From: an uncultured Bacteroidota bacterium
Lineage (GTDB): Bacteria > Bacteroidota > Bacteroidia > Chitinophagales > Chitinophagaceae
Assembly: GCA_903853805.1 (NCBI GenBank)
Contig: CAINUN010000083.1
Span: 62,001-126,000 of the forward strand
Length of the DNA: 64,000 nt
Direction: 5' to 3'
Positions within the stretch are counted from its first letter, which is position 1; every line of letters starts with the position of its first letter. Shown here one piece after another: positions 18,620-28,071 of the stretch. The notes beneath the pieces were generated by a model. The model was not told the origin of the DNA and did not search any database. It saw only the letters and a list, made by a program, of their open reading frames with translations. The position numbers were made by a program, and so were the translations under genes.

Positions 18620-21600
18620 ATGAATAGAATCATTTTATCCTTTTTGTCCCTTTTATTAATCTTCTTTTCGCTCGATGCAAATGCACAAAGAACCTGTGCT
18701 TCGCATGAGCATTTGATGCAACAATTGAGTCAGCATCCTGAAATGTTGCAAGCTCGAAATAAAATTGAAGCGTTTACTAAGCAATATGCTAAGTCGCAAA
18801 AGAATGCATTGCAAAAAACCACAACTGTTATTTACAACATTCCGGTTGTAGTACATGTTTTGTATAACACTACTACGCAGAATATTTCTGATGCTCAAAT
18901 TCAATCGCAGATTGCTGTATTGAATGCAGATTATCAGAAATTGAATACTGATATTTCATTAGTGCCTTCTGTTTTTTCAAGCCTCACTACAGATTGTCAA
19001 ATTCAGTTTTGTTTAGCACAACGCGATCCGAACGGAGCAGCTACTACAGGTATTATTCGCAAGTCGACAACAATGACTTCATATAGTGCTGATAATGACA
19101 ATGCAAAATACACATCAACAGGTGGAGATAATGCTTGGCCTGCTACTTCTTATTTAAATTTGTGGGTTGTACCTCAAATCACAAGCGGTGGACAACCTGG
19201 AATTTTGGGTTATGCTCAATTTCCGGGTGGTACAGCCGCTACTGATGGTGTTGTTATTGGATACAATTATTTTGGCAATACTGGCACTGTATCTTCTCCT
19301 TACAACAAAGGAAGAACGGCTACACATGAAGTGGGTCACTGGTTAAACCTTTATCACATTTGGGGAGATGATGGAGGTGCATGTACAGGAACAGACAATG
19401 TTGGAGACACACCGAATCAGGGAAGTGAAAACTATGGATGTCCTACTTTCCCACATGTCACTTGCAGTAACGGACCAAATGGCGATATGTTCATGAACTA
19501 TATGGACTATACTGACGATGCATGTATGTATATGTTTTCGGCAGGGCAAAAAACAAGAATGCATTCAGTATTGACTACAGGTGGGGCGCGTGCATCATTG
19601 GCATCCTCCCTTGGATGTGTGCCACCTAGTACTACTTCTTGTACTGTTCCTACTGGTTTAACTACAACATCTGTTGCAACAACTACAGCAACCTTAAATT
19701 GGGCAGCAGTTACTGGTGCTACAGGTTATAATTTTCAATGGAAAACAAACGCTTCAACTACATGGACAACAGTAAGCAATCTTTCAGGAACAACCTATAG
19801 TCTTAGTGGATTGACTGCTGGAACAACCTACAATTTCCAAGTACAAACCATTTGTAGTTCATCATCTTCAAGTGCATACAGTACTCCTTTAAATTTTACA
19901 ACTACTGCAACATCAACTTGCAATTTACCATCAGGATTGGCAGCAGGATCAGTTACTACCACTTCAGCAGCCTTAAGTTGGGCAGCAGTTATTGGTGCAA
20001 CAGGTTATAATCTTCAATGGAAAACAAACACTGCTACTACATGGACAACAGTTAGCAACCTAATTGGAACAACCTATAATCTTACAGGATTGACTGCTGG
20101 AACAACCTATAATTTCCAATTACAAACCATTTGTAGCTCTTCATCTTCAAGCGCATACACTACTCCTGTAAATTTTACAACTACAGCAACAATAACTTGC
20201 AATATACCATCAGGATTGGCAGCAGGATCAGTTACTACCACTTCAGCAGCCTTAAGTTGGGCAACAGTTGCTGGTGCAACAGGTTATAACCTTCAATGGA
20301 AAACTAACGCTGCTACTACATGGACTACAGTTAATAATCTTACAGGAACTACTTATAGTTTGACTGGATTATCAGCTTCAACAACCTATAACTTTAAGGT
20401 ACAAACAATTTGTAGTGCAACATCAACAAGCGCTTATGCAACTGCTGTAAATTTCACTACTTTAACCGCATCTGTTTGTAATGCTCCTTCAGGCTTGATA
20501 GCAGGTTCAATAACTTACAATAGTGCTACTTTATCTTGGGCTGCTGTAACTGGCGCGACAGGATATAACCTTCAATGGAAAACAAACGCTGCTACAACAT
20601 GGACAACTGTCAGCAATCTTACAGGAACTACTTATAGTTTGGCTGGGTTAACTGCAGCTACAACCTATAACTTCAAGGTTCAAACAATTTGTAATGCAAC
20701 ATCAACAAGTGCTTATGCAACTGCTGTGAATTTCACAACAACTACTCAAAGTTGTTCAGCTCCTTCAGGTTTAGCCGCATCTAACATTACGACAACAGGC
20801 GCTACACTAACTTGGACTTCAGTTACAGGAGTAACTGGCTATAATCTTCAATGGAAAACAAATTCAGCTACAACGTGGACAACCATTAGTAATTTAACTA
20901 CTCCTACATATGCATTAAGTAGTTTGACCGCATCTACAACTTACAATTTTAAAGTACAATCCATTTGTAGTTCAACATTGACAAGTGCCTATGCAACTGC
21001 CGTTAATTTCACTACAACAACTCCATCTCCTTGCTCAGCACCAACAGGTTTAATAGCTTCAGGAATTACTTCAAATACAGTAACTCTTGGTTGGACAGCC
21101 ATTAATGGAGCGGTTAGCTATAAATTACAGTATAAAAAGTCTACAGCTACTGCTTGGACTACAGTAAGCGGGGTTACAGCCACAACTTATTCTCTTACAG
21201 GATTAACTGCTGGGACTATATACAATTATCAAGTTGCTACAGTTTGTAATTCAGCATCATTAAGTGCTTCTACAGCTTCAACCTTTACAACAGGTGCGTT
21301 ATGTGCAGATGTTTATGAGTCTAACAATACTATTGCAACAGCTTTTGTTATAGCTGCAAACACAACTATCATGGCCAAAATTGGAACTGCATCTGACAAG
21401 GATTACTACAAGTTCAGTAATACAACATCAGCTCCTAATATTAAAGTTCTTTTGACCAATTTGCCTTTCGATTACGATTTGAAATTGTACCAACCAAATG
21501 GCACAACTTTAATTGCCACCTCTGCTAATACAGGTACTACTAGTGAATCGGTGATATACAATACAACTACCATTGGCACATACTACGCCTGTGTCTATGG

Positions 21601-21961
21601 TTTCAATAGTGCTTATAGTAACTCATCTTGCTATAATCTAACAGCACAAATCAGTGCATCTAATTTCCGTACTGCTCAACCTGTAATCAATGAAAAAACA
21701 AATGAAGAGGGAGTATCAATTTTCTATCCAAATCCTGCTCAAACTGAAGTGTCTTTTGATTACTTCTCTATTGAAAATCAGGACGTAAATATTGATATTT
21801 ACGACCAATCTGGCAGATTGGCATTACACTCTTCAATTCATTTGAACGAAGGAGTTAACCAACCGAAAATTGATGTTACAAATCTTCCTACCGGATTTTA
21901 TGTTACTCGATTAATTACTTCACAAGGAAGTATTAGCTCGAAACTTATGATTCAGAAATAA
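18620..21961 (+). CDS. Secreted M43 (pappalysin-like) metalloprotease with FnIII repeats, PPC and T9SS domains
   Basis: The 1113-residue protein has a signal peptide (FLSLLLIFFSLDANAQ), a propeptide, and an M43 catalytic domain with the zinc motif HEVGHWLNLYH near residue 240 followed by the Met-turn region (MFMNYMDY). Six fibronectin type III modules of 92-93 residues follow (about 341-893). A pre-peptidase C-terminal domain (YESNNTIATAF...KDYYKFSNTT) comes next, and a T9SS sorting domain closes the protein (FYPNPAQTEVSFDY...GFYVTRLI...KLMIQK). It is exported, processed and probably surface-bound, and cleaves protein substrates that cannot be named. It is monocistronic and ends at a terminator. 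A smaller relative lies at 50534-52708. Confidence 0.93.
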   Translation: MNRIILSFLSLLLIFFSLDANAQRTCASHEHLMQQLSQHPEMLQARNKIEAFTKQYAKSQKNALQKTTTVIYNIPVVVHVLYNTTTQNISDAQIQSQIAVLNADYQKLNTDISLVPSVFSSLTTDCQIQFCLAQRDPNGAATTGIIRKSTTMTSYSADNDNAKYTSTGGDNAWPATSYLNLWVVPQITSGGQPGILGYAQFPGGTAATDGVVIGYNYFGNTGTVSSPYNKGRTATHEVGHWLNLYHIWGDDGGACTGTDNVGDTPNQGSENYGCPTFPHVTCSNGPNGDMFMNYMDYTDDACMYMFSAGQKTRMHSVLTTGGARASLASSLGCVPPSTTSCTVPTGLTTTSVATTTATLNWAAVTGATGYNFQWKTNASTTWTTVSNLSGTTYSLSGLTAGTTYNFQVQTICSSSSSSAYSTPLNFTTTATSTCNLPSGLAAGSVTTTSAALSWAAVIGATGYNLQWKTNTATTWTTVSNLIGTTYNLTGLTAGTTYNFQLQTICSSSSSSAYTTPVNFTTTATITCNIPSGLAAGSVTTTSAALSWATVAGATGYNLQWKTNAATTWTTVNNLTGTTYSLTGLSASTTYNFKVQTICSATSTSAYATAVNFTTLTASVCNAPSGLIAGSITYNSATLSWAAVTGATGYNLQWKTNAATTWTTVSNLTGTTYSLAGLTAATTYNFKVQTICNATSTSAYATAVNFTTTTQSCSAPSGLAASNITTTGATLTWTSVTGVTGYNLQWKTNSATTWTTISNLTTPTYALSSLTASTTYNFKVQSICSSTLTSAYATAVNFTTTTPSPCSAPTGLIASGITSNTVTLGWTAINGAVSYKLQYKKSTATAWTTVSGVTATTYSLTGLTAGTIYNYQVATVCNSASLSASTASTFTTGALCADVYESNNTIATAFVIAANTTIMAKIGTASDKDYYKFSNTTSAPNIKVLLTNLPFDYDLKLYQPNGTTLIATSANTGTTSESVIYNTTTIGTYYACVYGFNSAYSNSSCYNLTAQISASNFRTAQPVINEKTNEEGVSIFYPNPAQTEVSFDYFSIENQDVNIDIYDQSGRLALHSSIHLNEGVNQPKIDVTNLPTGFYVTRLITSQGSISSKLMIQK
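19640..21295 (+). repeat. Six tandem FnIII-coding repeats of 276-279 bp
   Basis: Units begin with a Cys codon at about 19640, 19919, 20198, 20477, 20753 and 21032. Each encodes a (C-x-x-P-[ST]-G-L) ... LQWKTN ... TTYNF ... Q-[TS]-[IV]-C module. Units 2 and 3 share long identical stretches of DNA, for example the segment encoding GLAAGSVTTTSAALSWA, which indicates recent duplication or gene conversion. Confidence 0.9.
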
Positions 21962-21978
21962 TATTCTTTAATCTTACA

Positions 21979-22014
21979 AAAAAAGAGGCTGTCTTAAACG
22001 ATAGCCTCTTTTTT
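21979..22014. terminator. Bidirectional intrinsic terminator
   Basis: Stem arms AAAAAAGAGGCT (21979-21990) and AGCCTCTTTTTT (22003-22014) are extended inwards by a G-T wobble and two more pairs around a TTAAAC loop. It lies between the convergent M43 protease and Omp28-like genes. Confidence 0.88.
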
Positions 22015-22036
22015 TTATAGAATAATCTCAAAACGA

Positions 22037-22897
22037 TTATTTCAATGGAATCATTGCAGCTTGTGCTACTTCATAATCCTGTCCACTTTCGTTTTTAAAC
22101 AAATAAGCAAATATTTTGCAGTTTGAAGAATTCCAAGCTGAATTTACTGTGTAAATAAAAGTACGCTCATAAACTCTCCCTGCAAATTTAGTAGTTAACG
22201 AATCAAGAACAGCACTACCGGATGCAGGGGTAAGAAAAGTGCGTAATACATGATTATGGTGATAAAATGTGTCAATGGAAGAAGGAAACTCTTGGGCATC
22301 AATAATATCGTTTTCAATTAAACCAACCATCAAGTTTTGATGATCAGAAACATCGGATGTATAAGCAACTCTTACTTTGATAATAGCTTGACGACTTGTA
22401 GTGTCAAACGAACTATTAATAGTTATGTTTTCCTTTGTAGGAACTGAAAAACGATTGCTTATTTTCTGTTGCCAAATGCCTTTATCCATAAAATAACTTC
22501 CTGCTTCTTTTATTCTGTCAATTGCTGCTGCAGGTTTTGATGGGGATTCTGAAAAAAATGACATTAAATCACTAGCTGCCTGGCTTTGAAAATTATATTG
22601 GGAAGCACCATCTATGGGAGAAGTAAGAAACCCAGTATGAATCCCAATTACAATTAAATTATTAGGATTGGCTTCTTCAATCGTTTTCAAAACTGCTGCA
22701 CCATCAGGACAATTAACACACTTAACTCCTGTACATTCTTCAACCAAAACTTTTCTTGGTGTTGATGCTTCTACAATGCCTATATAGGTGGTATCTTTAG
22801 CAGTGATAGGTGATAAATCAACTGCAGGTCCAATTTCTTTACAACTCCATACAAAGGCGGAGCTAAAAATGCATAATCCTAAAACAATTTTTTTCAT
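22037..22897 (-). CDS. Omp28-related lipoprotein with CxxC motif
   Basis: The frame is open to 22993, but the start at 22897 gives MKKIVLGLCIFSSAFVWSC, a clean lipoprotein signal, and a 286-residue protein. The segment KVLVEECTGVKCVNCPDGAAVLKTIEEAN has the thioredoxin-like Cys pair and surrounding pattern of the Omp28 family of Bacteroidota outer-membrane proteins, followed by a thioredoxin-like strand (LIVIGIHTG) and a C-terminal beta-rich domain. Its function is not established; a role in redox or as a surface adhesin has been proposed for the family. It is monocistronic, upstream of rbfA and divergent from it. Confidence 0.85.
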   Translation of the reverse strand: MKKIVLGLCIFSSAFVWSCKEIGPAVDLSPITAKDTTYIGIVEASTPRKVLVEECTGVKCVNCPDGAAVLKTIEEANPNNLIVIGIHTGFLTSPIDGASQYNFQSQAASDLMSFFSESPSKPAAAIDRIKEAGSYFMDKGIWQQKISNRFSVPTKENITINSSFDTTSRQAIIKVRVAYTSDVSDHQNLMVGLIENDIIDAQEFPSSIDTFYHHNHVLRTFLTPASGSAVLDSLTTKFAGRVYERTFIYTVNSAWNSSNCKIFAYLFKNESGQDYEVAQAAMIPLK

Positions 22898-23010
22898 AAA
22901 AGTGCTGAAATAGATGGCTACGAAATTAGGGAAACAATTGTCAAACAAAAAGCAAATAGCTACAGCATAATTTCTACTAACTTTATCGCGCAAGAAATTG
23001 GTGAATTTTT

Positions 23011-23391
23011 ATGGAAGAAACTAAACGTCAGAAACAAGTAGGCAAATTGATATTCGAAGAGTTGAGTGATATTTTTCAAAGAGAAGGATATAATATTAAA
23101 GACGGTGGCATGGTATCTCTATCTAAGGTTACTATGACTCCCGATTTGTTGGAAGCAAGGGTTTATCTTAGTCTTTTTCAAGTGAAAGAACCTGCTGTGT
23201 TAATGCATGAAATCAAGGAAAAAACATGGGAGTTTCGAAAACAGTTAGGCAACAGAATGAGGAACCAATTGCGTCGTGTTCCCGAAATTCATTTCTTTAT
23301 GGATGATACGCTTGATTATGTCTTTAAGATGGAAGAAATTTTCCAAAAAATAAAAGACGAAAGAGAAGAAAGAGAAAAAGGAAATCTTTAA
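23011..23391 (+). CDS. rbfA: Ribosome-binding factor A
   Basis: A 126-residue KH-fold protein: ETKRQKQVGKLIFEELSDIFQREG at the N terminus, LSKVTMTPDLLEARVYLSLF in the middle, and RNQLRRVPEIHFFMDDTLDYVFKMEEIF at the C terminus, all diagnostic of RbfA. It binds the 16S rRNA 5' helix region during small-subunit maturation and is needed for cold growth. It lies 25 nt before the permease gene, so the two are probably cotranscribed. Confidence 0.95.
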   Translation: MEETKRQKQVGKLIFEELSDIFQREGYNIKDGGMVSLSKVTMTPDLLEARVYLSLFQVKEPAVLMHEIKEKTWEFRKQLGNRMRNQLRRVPEIHFFMDDTLDYVFKMEEIFQKIKDEREEREKGNL

Positions 23392-23416
23392 ATAAAGGTA
23401 AATCTCAATAAGATTC

Positions 23417-24652
23417 ATGACCATCATTCGACAGTTGGTTTGGCGTTATTTCAAAGGCAAACGTTCAGTGAATGTGGTGCCTGTGTTAGGTCGCATTAGT
23501 ATGGTTGCCATAGCAGTGGGTAGCTGTGCTTTAATCGTTTTACTTTCTGTATTTAATGGTTTCGATGATTTGGTGAAAGACTTGTACAAGGCTTTTTACC
23601 CAGAAATAAAAATCACACCCAAGCAAGGAAAGTTCTTTTCTTTTACTCCAATTGAGCGTCAACAAACCAAATCCATCAAAGGCATTGAAGCCATTGCCTC
23701 CACCATTGAAGACAATGTGTTGCTGAACAATGAAAAAGAACAAATGGTGGCAACGCTCAAAGGAGTTGACAATAACTATTTTAAAGTAAACGGCATTAAA
23801 CAGTTTATTTATGACGGCATCGACACGGTGAGCACTCAGCCAGAACCCACTGCATTGCTTGGTTTGTTCATTGCGGACCAAATGGGGCTGACCACCAAAG
23901 ATGCTTTTGCAAAACTCACAGTCTATTACCCCAATACTCACTCATCAAACCTTGCCTTAAATCCTACCAATGCTTTTCAAAGTTTGGCGTTGGTACCTAC
24001 GGGTGTTTTTAGGGTGCAAGATGAGTTTGATAGAAAATATATCCTCGCGCCAATTGCTTCAGTTCAAAATCTTTTGTTGCAAGAAGGCAAATATTCAGCC
24101 ATAGAAATCAAATTGAAACCCAATGTGGATGCGATAAAAATTGTGGGAGCACTTAGTAGTTTAGATTGCTATAAAAATTGCAACATTGAAACCCGCTACC
24201 AACAAAACCGAACTATGTATATGGTGATGCAAACTGAAAAATGGGCAGTGTATACTATCCTTTTATTGGTGTTACTCATCGCTTCTTTTAATATGGTGGG
24301 CGCACTCACAATGTTGGTACTCGAAAAGAGAAAAGACATTGCCATCCTTCGGGTAATGGGTGCACAAAAATCATCCATAAACAGCATTTTTATTGCCGAA
24401 GGAGTGCTTTGGGCATTGGTAGGTGGTTTATTCGGTATGGGCATTGGGCTTGCGCTTTGTTACGGGCAAATTCATTTTCAATGGCTAAAACTACAAGGAG
24501 CATTCATCATAGATACCTATCCTGTTGCCATTCGTTGGGAAGATATTTTAGTAGTAATAATTACTGTCATAGTAGTAGGCTTTTTAGCCGCAATTTTCCC
24601 AGCTTTGAAATCAACAAGAGCAGAAGACCCAACATTGAAATCGGCTTATTGA
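23417..24652 (+). CDS. LolC/LolE-like ABC transporter permease (FtsX/MacB fold)
   Basis: A 411-residue protein with an N-terminal membrane helix (ISMVAIAVGSCALIVLLSVFNGF), a periplasmic domain of about 220 residues, and three C-terminal helices that carry the FtsX fold with VLEKRKDIAILRVMGA. This is the layout of LolC/LolE-type lipoprotein-releasing permeases. The matching ATPase is not next to it. In Bacteroidota this gene commonly follows rbfA, as here. The last 7 nt overlap the convergent lipoprotein gene. Confidence 0.88.
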   Translation: MTIIRQLVWRYFKGKRSVNVVPVLGRISMVAIAVGSCALIVLLSVFNGFDDLVKDLYKAFYPEIKITPKQGKFFSFTPIERQQTKSIKGIEAIASTIEDNVLLNNEKEQMVATLKGVDNNYFKVNGIKQFIYDGIDTVSTQPEPTALLGLFIADQMGLTTKDAFAKLTVYYPNTHSSNLALNPTNAFQSLALVPTGVFRVQDEFDRKYILAPIASVQNLLLQEGKYSAIEIKLKPNVDAIKIVGALSSLDCYKNCNIETRYQQNRTMYMVMQTEKWAVYTILLLVLLIASFNMVGALTMLVLEKRKDIAILRVMGAQKSSINSIFIAEGVLWALVGGLFGMGIGLALCYGQIHFQWLKLQGAFIIDTYPVAIRWEDILVVIITVIVVGFLAAIFPALKSTRAEDPTLKSAY

Positions 24653-25056
24653 GGTAAATACTCCAACCTTGAAATATATTCATCTGGATGGAGTTGATTA
24701 GCAGGATAAAAAGCAACTGTATCCGTTTCTATCAATACAATGCCGCTAGTATCTTTTATCTTCAAGTGAAAATCATTGCCTTTCAAACTAAGAGCATAAA
24801 ACGTAACAGGCTTTCCAATCAATAATTCTGTCTGAATATAGTGTGTTCCTTTTATTAGAAAAGATGTGTCATGTTCTATATTCCCTTTTTCATTGCTTGT
24901 GTAAACGCCAATCCCATATGCAACAGATAGACTATCAACATTATCGTAAATTTCGTAAGTAATCTTTTTGAAACTTGTAGACTTTACTAAGTCATTTGTT
25001 TTATTACAGGAAAATGCAAACGCAACTACAATAACTAATAACCCAATTTTTTTCAT
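24646..25056 (-). CDS. Hypothetical lipoprotein, last gene of cytochrome c maturation operon
   Basis: The frame extends to 25119, but the start at 25056 gives MKKIGLLVIVVAFAFSC, a typical lipoprotein signal, and a 136-residue protein. The mature part is a small beta-rich domain (KKITYEIYDNVDSLSVAYGIGVYTSNEKG). It lies 66 nt after the ccmF-like gene on the same strand and overlaps the stop codon of the convergent permease by 7 nt. I do not recognise the family; cotranscription with ccmF is inferred from spacing only. Confidence 0.7.
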   Translation of the reverse strand: MKKIGLLVIVVAFAFSCNKTNDLVKSTSFKKITYEIYDNVDSLSVAYGIGVYTSNEKGNIEHDTSFLIKGTHYIQTELLIGKPVTFYALSLKGNDFHLKIKDTSGIVLIETDTVAFYPANQLHPDEYISRLEYLPQ

Positions 25057-25122
25057 GAAATAATATTTTGAAAACGATGTGAAGTTAGTTCTTTTTGGAA
25101 TTTCGATAGTCAAACCCAATCA

Positions 25123-27567
25123 TCAAAACTTCTTTGTCAATCTATTCCACATACTCAAGAAAAAGCCAAGTACCATCACAACAATTCCCAACCATAGAAC
25201 ATTGATGTAAGGAAACAACAAGGCTTTCATAACTATATAATCTTGTTTGTCATCCGTTTGTTTAATCATTAATTCAATTGCGTTTTTCTGTGGGAAAATG
25301 TTTGTAAATATTACTTCCAAATTCATAAGTGAAAGTTTTTCAGCTCCCTCACTTTGCAACGTATTATTTTGAATGGAAAATGCAGGATGTAACTCGCCTA
25401 CAAGTCCTTTTAAATCATAAACAGATAGATTTGCTTTGACAGAAATATTTGTCGAGTCTTTGATGTCTGCCTTTTCAAAACTATTGAATATAAGATATCC
25501 TTTCGATAGAATAACTGTGTCTAACAACATTACTTCATGTACTTTGAAATCATTGTCTGCATTTTTTTGTGCAGGGTCTGGAACACTGGTAACATAAGTG
25601 AAAATGTCTTTGGTAAGGAAATGTTGAGAAGCAGGATTAGGCGTTAAACCCATTTGTCCTTTAGGGTTCACAAACGCATCGGGATAAAGCGTGAAAGATT
25701 CAAGTTTTTTTCCATTGGTTGAATCCTTTTGTTCATAATGTACTTTATAAAAAGTACGCGGGTCACTTGCGGAAGTGGAGTCGCCCAAAAAGGTTGCCCA
25801 ATAATTGCCAATAATTGCAGGTGTGTTTTTATAGAGCACTACATTCTCTTGGCTTTCCTTAGCATTTTCCGCGTCCGATTTTTTACCAAAATCTATTATA
25901 GCGCCAATGGTGTTGATGGAAATCACTTCTTTTTTGTAAGAAGAAATAAGAATACCCAACATCACCAATCCAAAACCAAGATGAGCAACTGCAGGTCCCA
26001 TTTTCTTCAATTTCTTTTGAATAAATACAGCATAATGGAGCATAGCAATAATGGCAAATACAGAACTGAATAAAAGCAAATCGTATTGCCAAGTATTAAT
26101 CTTTTGGAGGTAGGCAATTGCTGATGAAATTATGATGGCAACAGCTGCAATCTTTAATAGTCTTTTAATAGCTGTTCCAACATCACTTTTTTTGAATTTT
26201 AAATATAGAACAGCGCCTGTCATGCAAGTAATTAATATAGCAACCCAAACCTGAATATTGTTGTAATGCCTTACGGGGTCAACAGGCGGGGCAATATCTT
26301 TTCCTGTCAACCATTTTGCTAAAGGCGACCAAACAGGAATAGAGGTACTTATGGTGATTTGAATAGCAGAAAGCAATAACACAAAAGCACCGATAAACAT
26401 CCAAAACTCTCTAGTGGCAATTGGTTCTTCTTCTTTAATTTTTGGCAATGATTTCCAGCGATAAATCATAAAGCCAATACTAGCCAACAACATTACTGAT
26501 AGCACTATGATTAAATGCCAATAAAGCGGTTTTCCCTCGCCTGTAAATGCATGAACAGAGGTATTGCCTAAAACACCCGTTCGGGTAAGGAAAGTGGAAT
26601 ACCAAACCAGTAAATAAGTAAGGATGAAAAAAATGACGGTAATGGGTAAACTTCTTTGGGTGGCTTTAAAAACAATGAGGGTGTGCAATCCTGCTATAAG
26701 GGTCAACCATGGAACCAGCGAAGCATTTTCTACTGGGTCCCATGCCCAATAACCACCGAAGGTTAAAGATTCATAAGCCCATGCACCGCCCATCATGATT
26801 CCTGTTCCTAAAACCGCGCCGGCAAATAAACTCCATACCCAGGTTGGTTTTAACCATAACTGATAATCGCCTTTCCATAAGGCAGCAAGAGTATAGGCAA
26901 AAGGAATAAGTGTAGATGCAAAGCCAAGAAACAAAACCGGCGGATGAATCACCATCCAATAGTTTTGAAGTAGAATGTTCAAACCGTTTCCGTCTTGAAT
27001 CATGTTTAAGTAATTGGCTTGTTGGAAGATAGGTGCTCCTTGCATAGAATAGCGAAGCAAAATGAATGGCGTAGTGCCCACTTTCACATCGCCACCAAAA
27101 TAAAAACCGAGCAACATCGTAGCAATTGCCACTTGAACCAAGGCAATGACTGTCATGGTTCTGCTTTCTAAATTTCTGGCAGTAAACATGACTATCATAC
27201 CCAAGATGCTGTGCCAAAAAGCCCATAACATAAAACTACCTTCTTGCCCTTCCCAAAAACAGGAAAGCAGGTACTTCATTGGCAAGGCTTTTGAGGAATG
27301 CTGGAAAGCGTAATTGTATTCAAAAAGGTGATGGGTAATAATATAATAAAGCATCGAAAAGATGCCTATGATTGATACGGTGTGGAAAATGAAACTGCCT
27401 CTGCCCAATCGCAACCAAGAATTGGATGTAGTGAGTTCAACATTTTCTGTAACTGCAGCACGCCAATAACTGAATGCACTCAGTAGGGCACCCACAAAGG
27501 CGCAGATTACAAAAAAATGACCCAGTTGCCCGGGCCAGAGATGTTCGCCTATAAATTGTGTTTCCAT
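25123..27567 (-). CDS. ccmF: Cytochrome c haem lyase, CcmF/CcsA type
   Basis: An 814-residue polytopic inner-membrane protein with about 14-15 helices. The haem-handling WWD motif GGYWAWDPVENASLVPW is at residues 271-287. Conserved external histidines occur in HPPVLFLGF (His 208) and TRTGVLGNTSVHAF (about 342). A large periplasmic domain (about 560-780) precedes the last helix. The protein takes haem from CcmE and helps to attach it to CXXCH motifs of apocytochrome c. It begins 14 nt after ccmE. CcmA, CcmB and CcmC are not in this window. Confidence 0.93.
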   Translation of the reverse strand: METQFIGEHLWPGQLGHFFVICAFVGALLSAFSYWRAAVTENVELTTSNSWLRLGRGSFIFHTVSIIGIFSMLYYIITHHLFEYNYAFQHSSKALPMKYLLSCFWEGQEGSFMLWAFWHSILGMIVMFTARNLESRTMTVIALVQVAIATMLLGFYFGGDVKVGTTPFILLRYSMQGAPIFQQANYLNMIQDGNGLNILLQNYWMVIHPPVLFLGFASTLIPFAYTLAALWKGDYQLWLKPTWVWSLFAGAVLGTGIMMGGAWAYESLTFGGYWAWDPVENASLVPWLTLIAGLHTLIVFKATQRSLPITVIFFILTYLLVWYSTFLTRTGVLGNTSVHAFTGEGKPLYWHLIIVLSVMLLASIGFMIYRWKSLPKIKEEEPIATREFWMFIGAFVLLLSAIQITISTSIPVWSPLAKWLTGKDIAPPVDPVRHYNNIQVWVAILITCMTGAVLYLKFKKSDVGTAIKRLLKIAAVAIIISSAIAYLQKINTWQYDLLLFSSVFAIIAMLHYAVFIQKKLKKMGPAVAHLGFGLVMLGILISSYKKEVISINTIGAIIDFGKKSDAENAKESQENVVLYKNTPAIIGNYWATFLGDSTSASDPRTFYKVHYEQKDSTNGKKLESFTLYPDAFVNPKGQMGLTPNPASQHFLTKDIFTYVTSVPDPAQKNADNDFKVHEVMLLDTVILSKGYLIFNSFEKADIKDSTNISVKANLSVYDLKGLVGELHPAFSIQNNTLQSEGAEKLSLMNLEVIFTNIFPQKNAIELMIKQTDDKQDYIVMKALLFPYINVLWLGIVVMVLGFFLSMWNRLTKKF

Positions 27568-27581
27568 TGTTTTGTCTTTAT

Positions 27582-27977
27582 TTATCCTGCTTTGCCCTCA
27601 ACCACTTGGTCTTTTTTGTACTTGCTTGGGCATTTCATTTGAATCTTTTTACACTTAAACTCATTACCATCCATATAGCCAGTCATTACTATTTGCTCTG
27701 ACTTTTCAATGTCTGTGGGTTTGCTGCCACTAAACACCACTTTGCTTTCATTGCCAGCTTTGTCTTTCACAAAAAAAGTAAACCGATTAGGGTCTTTGAT
27801 TGGGTCGTATTCCATTTGCTTGGTTTTCTCTAAAAATCCAATAACGTGGTATTGTTTACCGGGTTCTTTAGCTGCCGATGCAAAGGTTTCATAAGTGCTG
27901 AAATCGCCAAACATGCTCACTATCACACACACGGCTGCGGCAACGAGTACGAGTATAATAATGTGGGTACTTTTCAT
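27582..27977 (-). CDS. ccmE: Haem chaperone CcmE, CXXXY type
   Basis: A 131-residue protein with one N-terminal membrane anchor (IIILVLVAAAVCVIVSMF) and an OB-fold domain (YHVIGFLEKTKQMEYDP...FTFFVKDKAGNESKVVFSGSKPTDIEKSEQIVMTGYMDG). The haem-attachment site is normally HXXXY; here it is C116-P-S-K-Y120. Cys-type CcmE proteins are known from some archaea and Deltaproteobacteria, so this is a real variant and not a defect. It delivers periplasmic haem to the CcmF-like protein encoded just downstream. It is the first gene of the operon. Confidence 0.9.
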   Translation of the reverse strand: MKSTHIIILVLVAAAVCVIVSMFGDFSTYETFASAAKEPGKQYHVIGFLEKTKQMEYDPIKDPNRFTFFVKDKAGNESKVVFSGSKPTDIEKSEQIVMTGYMDGNEFKCKKIQMKCPSKYKKDQVVEGKAG

Positions 27978-28044
27978 AAAAAGGTAAAACTACTTTATTT
28001 TTTCTTGCACCAAAGTTAAAACCATTAGGCATGTGCTTTTACCC

Positions 28045-28052
28045 TAATTTTG
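28045..28052 (+). promoter_or_regulatory. Bacteroidota -7 promoter element
   Basis: TAATTTTG matches the TAnnTTTG consensus and lies 19 bases before the ureohydrolase ATG. The -33 TTTG partner is not clear, so the assignment is tentative. Confidence 0.45.
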
Positions 28053-28071
28053 CGCCGTTAAAAATTATAAA

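Noticed and set aside
18620-21961. Assembly artefact from the FnIII array
   Set aside because: The units differ enough outside modules 2 and 3, and the frame stays open through PPC and sorting domains, so the gene looks intact.
26771-27226. 151-codon frame on the same strand as ccmF
   Set aside because: It overlaps the WWD haem motif region in another frame and has unlikely composition; the ccmF frame is clearly the real one.
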